Positions 19,766 to 28,790 are shown, counted from the first letter of the stretch. The stretch: 64,000 bases of DNA from Nocardioides scoriae (GCF_900104965.1 NZ_LT629757.1:2232001-2296000), one strand, 5' to 3'. The notes: generated from the sequence alone by a model not told the origin. Translations and numbers: made by a program.

Positions 19766-21070
19766 GTGGCCCTCACCTGGCGGGTGCCCGCGCTGCTGCT
19801 GCTCGGCCTGCTGCCGCTGCTGCTGGTGCCGCGCGCCGCCACGGCCTGGGCCTGGGTCGGCCTCGTGGTACTGCTCGTCGGCGGGGACCTGGCGCTGGCG
19901 CCCTCGCCCCGGCGCGTCGAGGTCGCGCGCCGCCCGGTCGGCCGCGTGCGGGTCGGCGAGCCGACGACCACGACCCTCGACGTGGTGGTCACCGGGCGCC
20001 GCCGGGCCCACGGGCTGCTGCGCGACGCCTGGCAGCCCTCGGCCGGCGCCGCCGGCAACCGGCACCGGCTCGACCTGCGGCCCGGTGTCGGCAGCGCCCT
20101 GGTCACCGACCTGCTCCCCGTGCGCCGTGGCGACCTGCGCGCCGACCGGGTGACGCTGCGGCTGCTGGGGCCGCTGCGGCTCGCCGCGCGGCAGCGGTCG
20201 CTGCTGGCGGGCGGGTCGCTGCGGGCGCTGCCGGCGTTCCCCTCGGTGCGGGCGCTGCCCAGCCGCCTGGCGCGGCTGCGCGAGCTCGAGGGCCTGGCCG
20301 CGGTGCGGTTGCGCGGGCAGGGCACGGAGTTCGACTCGCTGCGCGACTACGTGCGCGGCGACGACGTCCGCAGCGTCGACTGGCGTGCCAGCGCCCGGAC
20401 CCGGTCGGTCGTGGTGCGCACCTGGCAGCCCGAGCGCGACCGCCGGGTGGTGCTGGTGCTCGACACCGGCCGCACCTCGGCCGGGCGCGTCGGTGACGCC
20501 CCCCGGCTCGACGCCGCGATGGACGCCGCCCTGCTGCTCGCCACGGTCGCGGCCCGGGCGGGCGACCGCGTCTCGCTCGTCGCCGGCGACGCCGTGGTGC
20601 GCGCCCGGGTGGACGGCGGGGCAGGTGGTCGCCGCGGGCGCGACGTGGTCGCGGAGGCGCAGGAGGCGATGGCCCGACTCGACCCGGAGCTGGCCGAGAC
20701 CGACTGGCGCCGCCTGGTGGGGGCCGTCGGCACCCTGACCAGGCAGCGGTCGCTGGTGGTGCTGCTCACCGCGCTGGAGCCGGCGGCCCTCGAGGCGGGG
20801 CTGCTGCCCGTGCTCGGGGCCCTGACGGCCCGGCACCGCGTCGTGGTCGCCTCGGTCCGCGACCCCGAGGTCGACCGCGTGGCCCGGGAGCGCGGTGACG
20901 CGGCCTCGGCGTACGCCGCGGCCGCGGCCGAGCAGACCTCGTCGGGCCGGGCGCGCACCTCCCGCCTGCTCGCGCGGATGGGCGTCGAGGTGCTCGACGT
21001 CGACGCCGACCACCTCGCCGTGCGGCTCACCGACCACTACCTGGAGCTCAAGGCCCGCGCCCTGCTCTGA
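19766..21070 (+). CDS. DUF58 domain protein (VWA-like), membrane-anchored
   Basis: 434 residues from the GTG at 19766. Two N-terminal hydrophobic helices (VPALLLLGLLPLLLVPRAAT, then WAWVGLVVLLVGGDLALA) anchor it. The DUF58 core is marked by DYVRGDDVRSVDWRASARTR and continues into a VWA-like region (RRVVLVLDTGRTSAGRVGDA). Such proteins are the usual clients of the MoxR ATPase encoded just before. It ends 15 nt from the convergent SpoIIM-family gene. Confidence 0.92.
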   Translation: MALTWRVPALLLLGLLPLLLVPRAATAWAWVGLVVLLVGGDLALAPSPRRVEVARRPVGRVRVGEPTTTTLDVVVTGRRRAHGLLRDAWQPSAGAAGNRHRLDLRPGVGSALVTDLLPVRRGDLRADRVTLRLLGPLRLAARQRSLLAGGSLRALPAFPSVRALPSRLARLRELEGLAAVRLRGQGTEFDSLRDYVRGDDVRSVDWRASARTRSVVVRTWQPERDRRVVLVLDTGRTSAGRVGDAPRLDAAMDAALLLATVAARAGDRVSLVAGDAVVRARVDGGAGGRRGRDVVAEAQEAMARLDPELAETDWRRLVGAVGTLTRQRSLVVLLTALEPAALEAGLLPVLGALTARHRVVVASVRDPEVDRVARERGDAASAYAAAAAEQTSSGRARTSRLLARMGVEVLDVDADHLAVRLTDHYLELKARALL

Positions 21071-21085
21071 GGGCGGGCAGGTCGC

Positions 21086-22081
21086 TCAGCCGGCGGTCGC
21101 GACCCGGTCCTCCAGCAGGGAGGCGTCGAGGTCGCCGGTGTGGCCCGCGCGGGCCGCCCGGCGCCCCGGCCCCCAGACGTAGGCCAGGAAGGCCACCTCG
21201 GCCACCACCCCGATCGCGACCCGGGCCCAGGTCGGCAGGGGCGAGGGGGTGACGAAGCCCTCGATGACCCCCGAGACCAGCAGCACCACGACCAGCCCGA
21301 GGGCGATGCCGCCGGCCGCGCGGCCCTCGCGCGCCAGCGACTGCACCCGCGGCCGGTCGCCCGGCACCACCCACGACCAGCACAGCCGCAGCCCCGTGCC
21401 GGCGGCCACGAAGACGGCCGTCAGCTCGAGCAGGCCGTGCGGGGTGATGAGCCCGAAGAACAGCCCGGCGCGGTCGTAGCGGATCATCAGCGACGCGACC
21501 AGGGCCAGGTTGAGCAGGTTCTGCAGCAGCAGCCACAGGACCGGGAGCCCCAGCACCCCCAGCGCGATGCACAGCGCCGCGACCCAGGCGTTGTTGGTCC
21601 ACACCTGCGCGGAGAAGCTGCCGGCGGCCGACTCGGAGTAGTAGCCCTCGAAGTCGCTCTCCACCAGCCGGCGCACGGTGGCCGGGTCGAGCAGGCCCTG
21701 CTCGACCTGGGGGTTCGCGAGCAGCCACCACGTCATCAGCGCGGTCAGGGCGTAGCTGAGGAGCATCGTGGTCAGCCACCAGCGGCGGGTGGCGTACAGC
21801 GCGGCCGGGAAGCGCCGTCCGAAGAAGTCGGCGACCCCGCTCCACGCGGTCGTGCGGGTGCCCGCGGCGCGGTGGCGCGAGCGGGCGAGCAAGGCGCTGA
21901 GGTAGGCGACCACCTCGGGGTCGGGCACCGTCGTCCGCACCACCGACAGGTGGGTCGAGACCTCCTGGTGGAGCTCCACCAGCGCGTCGGCCTCGGGGCC
22001 GGTGCGGGGGCGACGCCGGCTGAGCCGGTCCAGCCGCTCCCAGGTGGGACCGTGCTGGCGCACGTACGCGTCGAGGTCCAC
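21086..22081 (-). CDS. Stage II sporulation protein M-family integral membrane protein
   Basis: 331 residues. A cytoplasmic N-terminal part of about 95 residues is followed by several hydrophobic helices. Typical SpoIIM-family features are YATRRWWLTTMLLSYALTAL, the periplasmic LVESDFEGYYSESAAGSFSA, and RYDRAGLFFGLITPHGLLEL, the conserved HG motif. The start is a GTG at 22081. In a non-endospore-forming actinobacterium the name does not imply sporulation; SpoIIM of Bacillus works with peptidoglycan hydrolases, which suggests cell-wall remodelling. It is divergent from the RDD gene through a palindromic promoter and convergent with DUF58. Confidence 0.92.
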   Translation of the reverse strand: MDLDAYVRQHGPTWERLDRLSRRRPRTGPEADALVELHQEVSTHLSVVRTTVPDPEVVAYLSALLARSRHRAAGTRTTAWSGVADFFGRRFPAALYATRRWWLTTMLLSYALTALMTWWLLANPQVEQGLLDPATVRRLVESDFEGYYSESAAGSFSAQVWTNNAWVAALCIALGVLGLPVLWLLLQNLLNLALVASLMIRYDRAGLFFGLITPHGLLELTAVFVAAGTGLRLCWSWVVPGDRPRVQSLAREGRAAGGIALGLVVVLLVSGVIEGFVTPSPLPTWARVAIGVVAEVAFLAYVWGPGRRAARAGHTGDLDASLLEDRVATAG

Positions 22082-22083
22082 GG

Positions 22084-22113
22084 CGCCAGCGTACGGCGCG
22101 CCCTACGCTGGCG
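22084..22113. promoter_or_regulatory. 30-bp palindrome carrying two face-to-face leaderless -10 elements
   Basis: CGCCAGCGTA (22084-22093) and TACGCTGGCG (22104-22113) are perfect inverted repeats around a near-palindromic 10-bp centre (one mismatched pair). Each arm contains TACGCT. On the minus strand it lies at 22088-22093, 6 nt before the GTG of the SpoIIM-family gene; on the plus strand at 22104-22109, 6 nt before the GTG of the RDD gene. Both therefore fit a -10 element for a leaderless transcript. The two promoters overlap so closely that polymerase can probably use only one side at a time. Confidence 0.65.
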
Positions 22114-22115
22114 GG

Positions 22116-23009
22116 GTGAGCCCGAGCGACTCCTCCCCCGAGGCCCGTCCGCGGTCCGGCCCCGCCCCGGGACCGGCCGCGACGACCTCCTGGGGCGCGA
22201 CCCCGGGCGGGCACGACGCTGCCTGGGCCGACCTCGACCGCCTCGTCACCGGCGAGGGGGTCGCCCTCGAGCTGCCCCCGGCGTCGGCGGGGCTGCGGGT
22301 GGTCTCCGGCCTGGTCGACCTGGTGGTCCAGGTGGTCGTCCTGGTCGTGGGCCTGTTCGTCGCCGGGCTGCTGGCGACCAGCGAGGCGCTGGCGGCGGCG
22401 TACGGCGTGGTGGCGGTGGTCGGCGCCCTGGTCGTGGCCCCCACCGTCCTGGAGACGCTCACCGGCGGCCGCACCCTGGGCAAGCTGGCCCTCGGCCTGC
22501 GCACGGTCCGCGACGACGCCGGACCGGTCTCCTTCCACCACGTCTTCGTGCGCCACCTCGTGGGCGTCGTGGAGCTGTGGCTGCTGGTCGGGGTGCCGGC
22601 GCTGGCCGCGGCCCTGGTCACCACCCGTGGCAAGCGCCTGGGCGACCTGGTCGCCGGCACCTACGTGGTGCGCGACCGGGTGCGGCTCTCGCTGCCCTGG
22701 CCGGTGCCGATGCCCCCGCCGCTCGCGGCCTGGGCCGCCGGCGCCGACATCGCCCCGCTGCCCGACCGGCTCGCCCTCACCGTGCGCCGGGTGCTGGCCC
22801 GGGGCGGGACGCTGCACCCCGAGGCCCGCCGCGCGCTGACCGAGCGGACCGCCGCGCAGGTGGCCCGCCACGTGGCCCCGCCGCCACCGCCCGGCACGCC
22901 GCCCGAGGCGTTCCTCGCCGCCGTGAGCGCCGAGCGCCGCTCCCGCGACGAGGTCCGGCTGCGCCGCGAGGCCGAGCTGCGGCACCGGCTGACGGCCCGG
23001 CGGCCCTGA
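22116..23009 (+). CDS. RDD-family membrane protein
   Basis: 297 residues from the GTG at 22116, which lies 6 nt after TACGCT. The RDD domain starts near residue 50 with GLRVVSGLVDLVVQVVVLVV and has a second helix around GVVAVVGALVVAPTVLETLT, then GRTLGKLALGLRTVRDDAG and a third helix. The cytoplasmic C-terminal third is charged and Arg/Ala/Glu-rich. RDD genes sit beside SpoIIM, MoxR and DUF58 genes in many actinobacteria. The function is unknown; some RDD proteins have been linked to ion transport. Confidence 0.9.
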   Translation: MSPSDSSPEARPRSGPAPGPAATTSWGATPGGHDAAWADLDRLVTGEGVALELPPASAGLRVVSGLVDLVVQVVVLVVGLFVAGLLATSEALAAAYGVVAVVGALVVAPTVLETLTGGRTLGKLALGLRTVRDDAGPVSFHHVFVRHLVGVVELWLLVGVPALAAALVTTRGKRLGDLVAGTYVVRDRVRLSLPWPVPMPPPLAAWAAGADIAPLPDRLALTVRRVLARGGTLHPEARRALTERTAAQVARHVAPPPPPGTPPEAFLAAVSAERRSRDEVRLRREAELRHRLTARRP

Positions 23010-23028
23010 CCACGGGCCGGGACACCCC

Positions 23029-24357
23029 TCAGATCTGGGCGTTCTCCTGGGCGACCTCGTCCAGGGTCGTCTCCTGCCGCGCGTCCCGGGCCCGCGGGAC
23101 CAGCGCGCACATCGCCGCCGCGGCCACGCACAGCACGCCGGCGGTCAGCCACGCCCCCTGGTAGTCGCCGGTCGCCTGCCGCACCCACCCGGCGTACGAC
23201 GCGGCGACGCCGGCGCCGACCATGTGCGCGGCGAACACCCACCCGAAGACGACCCCGGAGCGGGCGGTGCCGAAGTGGATCCGGCACAGCGCGACCGTCG
23301 GCGGCACGGTCGCGACCCAGTCGAGCCCGTAGAACACGATGAACAGGAACAGGCTCGGCGCCACCGTCGGGCCGAGCAGCGAGGGCACCACGAGCAGCGA
23401 GAGCCCGCGCAGGAAGTAGTAGCCGACCAGCAGCAGCCGCGGGTCCACGCGGTCGGTGAGCCAGCCCGAGGCGACCGTGCCGACGATGTCGAAGACCCCG
23501 ATCAGGGCCAGCAGCGAGGCCGAGGTGGTCGCCGGCATCCCGTGGTCGTGGGCGGCCGGGATGAAGTGGGTGCCGACCAGTCCGTTGGTCGACCAGCCGC
23601 AGATCCAGAAGGTGAGGAACAGCGCCCAGAAGGTCCACGTCCGGCTGACCTGGCGCAGCGTCCCCAGCGCCACGCGGGCCGGCCCGGGACCGCTGCGGTC
23701 CACCGGCGGCTCGACGTACGACGCGGGGGCGCCGTGGGGCACCTGGCCCACGTCGGCCGGCCGGTCGCGCATCACCAGCGCCACCACCGGCACGAGCAGC
23801 AGGGCGACCACCGCGACCAGGCCGGCCGCCCACCGCCACCCGGGCCCGTCGGCCAGCCGCGCGATGGCCGGCAGGAACACCAGCTGGCCGGTCGAGCTGG
23901 CGGCCGAGAACAGGCCGGTCACCAGACCGCGCTGCCCGACGAACCAGCGGTTGGCCACGACGGCCCCGAACACCAGGGCCATGGAGCCGGTGCCGACCCC
24001 GACGGGCAGCCCCCACAGCAGCCACAGCTGCCACGACTCGGTCATCACGAGGGTCAGGCCCGAGCCGACCGAGACCAGCAGCAGGCCCAGCGCGGCCACC
24101 CGGCGCAGCCCGAAGCGCTCCATCAGCGCAGCGGCGAACGGGGCGGTGAGGCCGTAGACGACGAGGTTGAGGGTGACCGCCCCCGAGGTGGTGGTGCGCG
24201 ACCACCCGAACTCCGCCTCCAACGGCTCGAGCAGCGCCCCGGTCGAGGACCGGAAGCCGGCCGCCGCGACCAGGGCGGCGAGCGTCGCCAGCGCCACCCA
24301 CCACGCCCGCGACGAGCGCGCCCGGGTGGGCATCGGGGACGGGGCCGCGGTGGTCAC
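23029..24357 (-). CDS. MFS transporter, oxalate/formate- or monocarboxylate-type
   Basis: 442 residues with about 12 hydrophobic helices. The first helices (WWVALATLAALVAAAGFRSS, then WSRTTTSGAVTLNLVVYGLT) and the loop MERFGLRRVAALG resemble the OFA/MCT-like branch of the major facilitator superfamily. The substrate cannot be inferred. The start is a GTG at 24357, 6 nt after TAGACT (minus strand), so it is probably leaderless. The stop is 19 nt from the convergent RDD gene. Confidence 0.9.
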   Translation of the reverse strand: MTTAAPSPMPTRARSSRAWWVALATLAALVAAAGFRSSTGALLEPLEAEFGWSRTTTSGAVTLNLVVYGLTAPFAAALMERFGLRRVAALGLLLVSVGSGLTLVMTESWQLWLLWGLPVGVGTGSMALVFGAVVANRWFVGQRGLVTGLFSAASSTGQLVFLPAIARLADGPGWRWAAGLVAVVALLLVPVVALVMRDRPADVGQVPHGAPASYVEPPVDRSGPGPARVALGTLRQVSRTWTFWALFLTFWICGWSTNGLVGTHFIPAAHDHGMPATTSASLLALIGVFDIVGTVASGWLTDRVDPRLLLVGYYFLRGLSLLVVPSLLGPTVAPSLFLFIVFYGLDWVATVPPTVALCRIHFGTARSGVVFGWVFAAHMVGAGVAASYAGWVRQATGDYQGAWLTAGVLCVAAAAMCALVPRARDARQETTLDEVAQENAQI

Positions 24358-24363
24358 CGACGC

Positions 24364-24369
24364 AGTCTA
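24364..24369 (-). promoter_or_regulatory. Leaderless -10 element for the MFS gene
   Basis: Minus-strand TAGACT ends 6 nt before the GTG start codon at 24357, so transcription should begin at or next to the start codon. No good -35 is visible at 17-18 nt. Confidence 0.55.
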
Positions 24370-24391
24370 GGAACCCGGCGAGCCGGGGCCC

Positions 24392-24420
24392 TTGTCCGGC
24401 TCGTGCGGCCGACCTAGCGT
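24392..24420 (+). promoter_or_regulatory. Promoter of the small hypothetical gene, leaderless
   Basis: TTGTCC (24392-24397), 17 nt spacer, TAGCGT (24415-24420), then 6 nt to the ATG at 24427. This is one of the better two-part promoters in the accessory region. A GGAGG-like sequence also lies directly before the ATG but too close to be a standard ribosome-binding site. Confidence 0.55.
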
Positions 24421-24426
24421 CGGAGG

Positions 24427-24861
24427 ATGGACGGCGTCGTCCTGACGGGCTTGCTGCAGGTGCTGGGGATCTCGATGGTCCCCGTCGTCGTGGTGCTCGT
24501 CTGGACGCGGGCACCCCGGGCGTGGGCCTGGCTGGTCCCCCGGCTGCCCCACCGGACGCCACCGGAGCGGCCCGCGCACCCGCCCCTGGAGAAGCTGGCC
24601 GCGGACCTGCGCCGGCTCTGGCCCGAGGTCTACGACCCGCGGCCGGGCACGCGGATGGCCAAGCACCGCGGCGTCGTCCAGGCGTACGACGCGCACCTGG
24701 CGGAGGTGGCGGGCGTGCTGGAGGTCGAGACCGCGCTGCTCGACCTGCTCGAGACCAGCCTGGAGCGCGAGGCCGAGCGGATGCGGGTCGAGCACGCCCT
24801 GGCGCTGGCCGGCCTGGTCTGGCAGGTGCGCCGCACCGGCGACCCCGACCGGCCGCAGTAG
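24427..24861 (+). CDS. Small membrane-anchored hypothetical protein
   Basis: 144 residues, family not recognised. An N-terminal hydrophobic helix (residues about 5-22, LTGLLQVLGISMVPVVVVLV) is followed by a Pro/Arg-rich linker and a charged helical C-terminal half (LEKLAADLRRLWPEVYDPRP, later LLDLLETSLEREAERMRVEH) that could form a coiled coil. It shares the divergent region with the MFS gene and converges on trmB with a 24-nt gap. Codon use and GC content match the neighbours, so it is likely to be real. Confidence 0.75.
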   Translation: MDGVVLTGLLQVLGISMVPVVVVLVWTRAPRAWAWLVPRLPHRTPPERPAHPPLEKLAADLRRLWPEVYDPRPGTRMAKHRGVVQAYDAHLAEVAGVLEVETALLDLLETSLEREAERMRVEHALALAGLVWQVRRTGDPDRPQ

Positions 24862-24885
24862 CCGGCGCGGGTCACCGCCGCGGGC

Positions 24886-25632
24886 TCAGCGCGTGCGGCG
24901 GTAGCACAGGTCGGTGATGGCGCGGCCCGCCTCGACGCCCTTGCGCTCGAACTTGGTGACCGGCCGGTCGGCCCACCGCTCGACCACGCCCCCGGCCAGA
25001 CCCGGGGTGGCGTCGAGGACCGCGCGCATCTGGTCGGCGTACTCCGCCCAGTCGGTCGCCAGCCGCCAGCACCCGCCGACCGGCAGCCGGGTGGCGACCA
25101 GGGCCGCGAACTCCGGGCTCACCAGGCGCCGCTTGTGGTGCCGCTTCTTGGGCCACGGATCGGGGAAGAACGTCCACAGCTCGCTGACCTCGCCGGGGCC
25201 GAAGAGGTGCTCGAGGCTCCAGATCGCGTCGACCGAGAGCAGCCGGACGTTGTCGGCCCCCTCCTCGGCCAGCAGGCCGAGCGTGTGGGCGACCCCGGGT
25301 CGCCACACCTCGAGCGCCACCACGTCGTGCCCCGGACGCGCGGCCGCGAGCACCGCGGTGGCCTCCCCCACCCCCGAGCCGATCTCGACGATCCTCGGGG
25401 CACGACGGCCGAACAGCTCGTCCCAGTCGAAGCCCGGCTCGTCGACGCGATCGTCGGGGACCACCCACCGCTGCTGGTGGGCGTCCCACGACTCCTGCTG
25501 GGAGGGGGTGAAGCGGCTGCCGCGCCGCGAGTAGGTCAGCACCTCGCGCATCCGGCGCCCGTCGTCGGTGAACTTCTGGTGCGGCCGGGCGGGGGGCAGC
25601 GGGTCACGGGCAGGCGAGGTCACGGCCGACAT
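24886..25632 (-). CDS. trmB: tRNA (guanine-N7)-methyltransferase
   Basis: Methylates G46 in the variable loop of tRNA with S-adenosylmethionine. 248 residues from the ATG at 25632 (MSAVTSPARDPLPPARPHQK). The SAM motif is APRIVEIGSGVGEATAVLAA, and the TrmB signature is FFPDPWPKKRHHKRRLV, followed by TDWAEYADQM. The frame is open upstream to 25701, so the start is not certain; no clear Shine-Dalgarno or TANNNT element decides it. The N-terminal 35 residues before the conserved core are a variable extension. Confidence 0.95.
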   Translation of the reverse strand: MSAVTSPARDPLPPARPHQKFTDDGRRMREVLTYSRRGSRFTPSQQESWDAHQQRWVVPDDRVDEPGFDWDELFGRRAPRIVEIGSGVGEATAVLAAARPGHDVVALEVWRPGVAHTLGLLAEEGADNVRLLSVDAIWSLEHLFGPGEVSELWTFFPDPWPKKRHHKRRLVSPEFAALVATRLPVGGCWRLATDWAEYADQMRAVLDATPGLAGGVVERWADRPVTKFERKGVEAGRAITDLCYRRTR

Positions 25633-25717
25633 TCTCGGACACGTCCCGCACCCCGGTGCGCAGCGGCCCGCTGCGGGTGTGGTCCACACCTCGCCGACCA
25701 CGCCCCGGTCGGTGCCC

Positions 25718-25723
25718 TAGATT
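25718..25723 (+). promoter_or_regulatory. Leaderless -10 element for the aminotransferase gene
   Basis: TAGATT ends 6 nt before the ATG at 25730. No convincing -35. It fits the TANNNT-N6-start pattern shared by several genes of this window. Confidence 0.55.
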
Positions 25724-25729
25724 GCCGCC

Positions 25730-27089
25730 ATGACCGCCGCCCCCACCGTCGACCGTGGCCGCCTGGCCGACCTGCGCCGCGAGGAGGAGCAGCGCTTCGT
25801 CGAGCTGCACCCCCGCTCGGCCGAGCTCGCCGCCGAGGCGGCCGGCTCCCTGCTCGCCGGCGTGCCGATGCCGTGGATGACCCGCTGGCCCGGCGCCTTC
25901 CCGCTGTTCTGCGCCTCCGCCTCGGGCGCCCGCCTGGTCGACGTCGACGGTCACGCCTACGTCGACCTGTGCCTCGGCGACACCGGCGCGATGACCGGGC
26001 ACGCCCTGCCCCAGGTCGCCGAGGCCGTCGCCCGGCAGGCCGCGTCGGGGATCACCACCATGCTGCCCTCCGCCGACGCCGTGTGGGTGGGCCAGGAGCT
26101 CGCCCGCCGCTTCGGGCTGCCGCGCTGGCAGCTCGCGATGTCGGCCACCGACGCCAACCGGTTCGTGCTGCGCTTCGCCCGCCACCTGACCGGCCGACCG
26201 CGGGTCGCCGTCATGGACTGGTGCTACCACGGCACCGTCGACGAGACCCTCGCCGTGCTCGACGGCGACCGGGTCGTGCCCCGGCCCGGGGCGCTGGGCC
26301 CGCAGGTCGACGCGGCGCTGACCACCGCGGTGGTGCCCTTCAACGACCTGGACGCGCTCGACCGACGCCTGGCGCAGGGCGACATCGCCTGCCTGCTGAT
26401 GGAGCCGGCGCTGACCAACATCGGGATCGTGCTGCCCGAGGTGGGCTACCTCGCCGGGGTCCGCGAGGTCACCCGGCGCCACGACGTGCTGCTGGTCGTC
26501 GACGAGACGCACACGCTGTGCGCCGGGCCCGGCGGCGCGACGGCCGCGTGGGGTCTGGAGCCCGACCTGCTGGTCGTCGGCAAGCCGATCGGGGGCGGGG
26601 TGCCCGCGGCGGCGTACGGCCTCTCGCAGGCGGTGGCCGACCGGCTCGACGGGCCGATGCTGGGCCACGAGATCGACGTCGCCGGCGTCGGCGGCACCCT
26701 GACCGCCAACGCCCTGAGCCTCGCGGCCGTCCGGGCCACGCTGTCGACCTGCCTGCGCGAGGAGGACTTCGCGGTCGCCGTCCCCCTGGCGGAGCGGTTC
26801 GCCGCCGGGGTCGCGGGCGTCATCGAGCAGCACGGCCTGCCCTGGCACGTGCAGCGCCTCGGCTGCCGGGCGGAGTACTGGTTCTGCCCGCCCCCGCGCG
26901 ACGGCGCCGCCGCCGCGGCAGCCGTCGACGAGGACCTCGAGGGCTTCCTGCACCTGTGGTCGCTCAACCGGGGGGGTGCTGCTGACGCCGTTCCACAACA
27001 TGGCGCTGTTCAGCCCGGCGCACACCGAGGCCGACGTCGACCGCCACACCGAGGTCTTCGGCGAGGCCGTCGCGGCCCTGCTCGCCTGA
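25730..27089 (+). pseudogene. Class III PLP aminotransferase (glutamate-1-semialdehyde aminomutase-like), frameshifted near the 3' end
   Basis: Fold-type I PLP enzyme of the class III aminotransferase family. The first 415 or so codons are intact: VDGHAYVDLCLGDTGAMTGH near the N-terminus, VVDETHTLCAGPGG (PLP-binding Asp region), and the Schiff-base lysine in LLVVGKPIGGGVPAAAYG. At a run of seven G (26970-26976) the frame breaks. As written it continues in an unrelated Arg-rich frame to 27109. Removing one G restores GVLLTPFHNMALFSPAHTEA and onward to a stop at 27089, which is the normal family C-terminus. So there is either a sequencing error or a real inactivating or phase-variable slip. The substrate is unknown; an oxo-acid/amino-acid transaminase is as likely as an aminomutase. 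Confidence 0.85.
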
Positions 27090-27102
27090 GCGACCTCGAG
27101 GG

Positions 27103-27465
27103 TCAGTAGCTGGCCGCGGCCTCGTCGTGGGAGGCGACGTCGAACTCGTTGCCGTCGGGGTCGGCGAGCGTGGCCCAGGAGAAGGACTCCTCGCCGCGCC
27201 GCCCCACCAGTCGCGCCCCCGCCGCCACCAGCCGGTCCACCTCCGCGTCGAGGTCGGGCGCCGAGAGGTCGAGGTGCAGCCGGTTCTTGCCCGGCGTGGG
27301 GTCCTCCACCTTCTGGAACGCCAGCAGCACGGGGGGCGCCGGCACCACGACGAACCACCCGTCGTGGTTCTGCGCGATCTCGGTCCCGAGCTGCTCGGCC
27401 CACCAGCCGCCCAGGCGCTCCGCGTCCTGGGTGTCCACCGTCACCATGCCGATCGTCAGTGTCAT
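27103..27465 (-). CDS. VOC-family (glyoxalase-like) protein
   Basis: 120 residues with the paired beta-alpha-beta-beta-beta modules of the vicinal oxygen chelate fold. It starts MTLTIGMVTVDTQDAERLGG and includes NRLHLDLSAPDLDAEVDRLV and the typical C-terminal TLADPDGNEFDVASH, whose Glu is often a metal ligand. The substrate cannot be assigned; relatives serve as glyoxalases, dioxygenases or resistance proteins. TACGGT at 27472-27477 lies 6 nt before the ATG, with TCGACC 18 nt further up, so a leaderless transcript is likely. Convergent with the aminotransferase gene. Confidence 0.88.
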   Translation of the reverse strand: MTLTIGMVTVDTQDAERLGGWWAEQLGTEIAQNHDGWFVVVPAPPVLLAFQKVEDPTPGKNRLHLDLSAPDLDAEVDRLVAAGARLVGRRGEESFSWATLADPDGNEFDVASHDEAAASY

Positions 27466-27471
27466 GAGGGC

Positions 27472-27501
27472 ACCGTAGGTGCGAGCACCGACAGGGGTCG
27501 A
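27472..27501 (-). promoter_or_regulatory. Leaderless promoter of the VOC gene
   Basis: Minus strand: TCGACC (27496-27501), 18 nt, TACGGT (27472-27477), then 6 nt to the ATG at 27465. Confidence 0.5.
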
Positions 27502-27547
27502 GCCCCTCGGGACGGGGCGGACGGCCGTGCGCGGTCCCGGGGACGCA

Positions 27548-27581
27548 CGAAGGCCCCGGACCAGCAGGTCCGGGGCCTTCG
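27548..27581 (-). terminator. Rho-independent-type terminator of the str operon
   Basis: A perfect 15-bp stem (27548-27562 with 27567-27581) and a 4-nt loop, 15 nt downstream of the tuf stop. It has no U-run, as is common in high-GC actinobacteria. Its stem differs at only one position per arm from the rplL terminator at 62590-62623. Confidence 0.85.
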
Positions 27582-27596
27582 GGGTGAAGCGCTAGA

Positions 27597-28790
27597 TCAC
27601 TTGGTGATCTTGGTGACGCGGCCGGCGCCGACGGTGCGGCCACCCTCGCGGATCGCGAAGCGGAGGCCGTCCTCCATGGCGATCGGCTGGATCAGCTCGA
27701 CCGACATGTCGGTGTTGTCGCCGGGCATGACCATCTCGCGGCCCTCGGGGAGGGTCACGACGCCCGTGACGTCCGTGGTCCGGAAGTAGAACTGCGGCCG
27801 GTAGTTGTTGAAGAACGGCGTGTGACGGCCGCCCTCCTCCTTCGAGAGGATGTAGACCGAGGCCTCGAAGTTGGTGTGCGGGGTCGTCGTGCCGGGCTTG
27901 ATCACGACCATGCCGCGCTCGACGTCCTCGCGCTTGGTGCCGCGGAGGAGCAGACCGACGTTCTCGCCGGCCTCGCCGGTGTCGAGGAGCTTGCGGAACA
28001 TCTCGATGCCGGTGACGGTCGAGCTCTGCTTGCCCTCGCGGATGCCGATGATGTCGACGGTCTCGTTGACCTTGACGATGCCGCGCTCGATGCGACCGGT
28101 GATGACGGTGCCACGACCGGTGATCGTGAAGACGTCCTCGACGGGCATGAGGAAGGGCTTGTCGGTCTCGCGCTCGGGCTGCGGGATGTACTCGTCCACC
28201 GCGTCCATGAGCTTGAGGATCGACTCGCCCCACTTCTCGTCGCCCTGCAGCGCCGGGAAGGCCGCGACCTGGACGACGGGGATGTCGTCGCCGTCGTACT
28301 CGTACTCGGAGAGGAGCTCGCGCACCTCCATCTCGACGAGCTCGATGAGCTCCTCGTCGTCGACCATGTCGCACTTGTTCAGCGCGACGACCAGGGCGGG
28401 CACGCCGACCTGACGGGCGAGCAGCACGTGCTCGCGCGTCTGGGGCATGGGGCCGTCGGTGGCGGCGACCACGAGGATCGCGCCGTCCATCTGGGCCGCA
28501 CCGGTGATCATGTTCTTGATGTAGTCGGCGTGACCGGGGCAGTCCACGTGGGCGTAGTGCCGGTTCTCGGTCTGGTACTCGACGTGCGCGATCGAGATCG
28601 TGATGCCGCGCTGACGCTCCTCGGGGGCCTTGTCGATCTCGTCGAAGGCCGAGGCGGCGTTCAGGTCGGGGTACTTGTTGTGCAGGACCTTGGTGATCGC
28701 TGCGGTCAACGTCGTCTTGCCGTGGTCGATGTGACCGATGGTGCCGATGTTGACGTGCGGCTTGGTCCGCTCGAACTTCGCCTTAGCCAC
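27597..28790 (-). CDS. tuf: Elongation factor Tu
   Basis: Delivers aminoacyl-tRNA to the ribosome as a GTP complex. 397 residues. GTPase motifs are [28 protein letters not shown] and [10 protein letters not shown]; domains 2 and 3 are complete ([20 protein letters not shown]). The start is a GTG at 28790 with AGGAGG at a good distance. 66 nt downstream of fusA. It is the only tuf in this window; no statement is possible about other copies. Confidence 0.99.
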   Translation of the reverse strand: MAKAKFERTKPHVNIGTIGHIDHGKTTLTAAITKVLHNKYPDLNAASAFDEIDKAPEERQRGITISIAHVEYQTENRHYAHVDCPGHADYIKNMITGAAQMDGAILVVAATDGPMPQTREHVLLARQVGVPALVVALNKCDMVDDEELIELVEMEVRELLSEYEYDGDDIPVVQVAAFPALQGDEKWGESILKLMDAVDEYIPQPERETDKPFLMPVEDVFTITGRGTVITGRIERGIVKVNETVDIIGIREGKQSSTVTGIEMFRKLLDTGEAGENVGLLLRGTKREDVERGMVVIKPGTTTPHTNFEASVYILSKEEGGRHTPFFNNYRPQFYFRTTDVTGVVTLPEGREMVMPGDNTDMSVELIQPIAMEDGLRFAIREGGRTVGAGRVTKITK

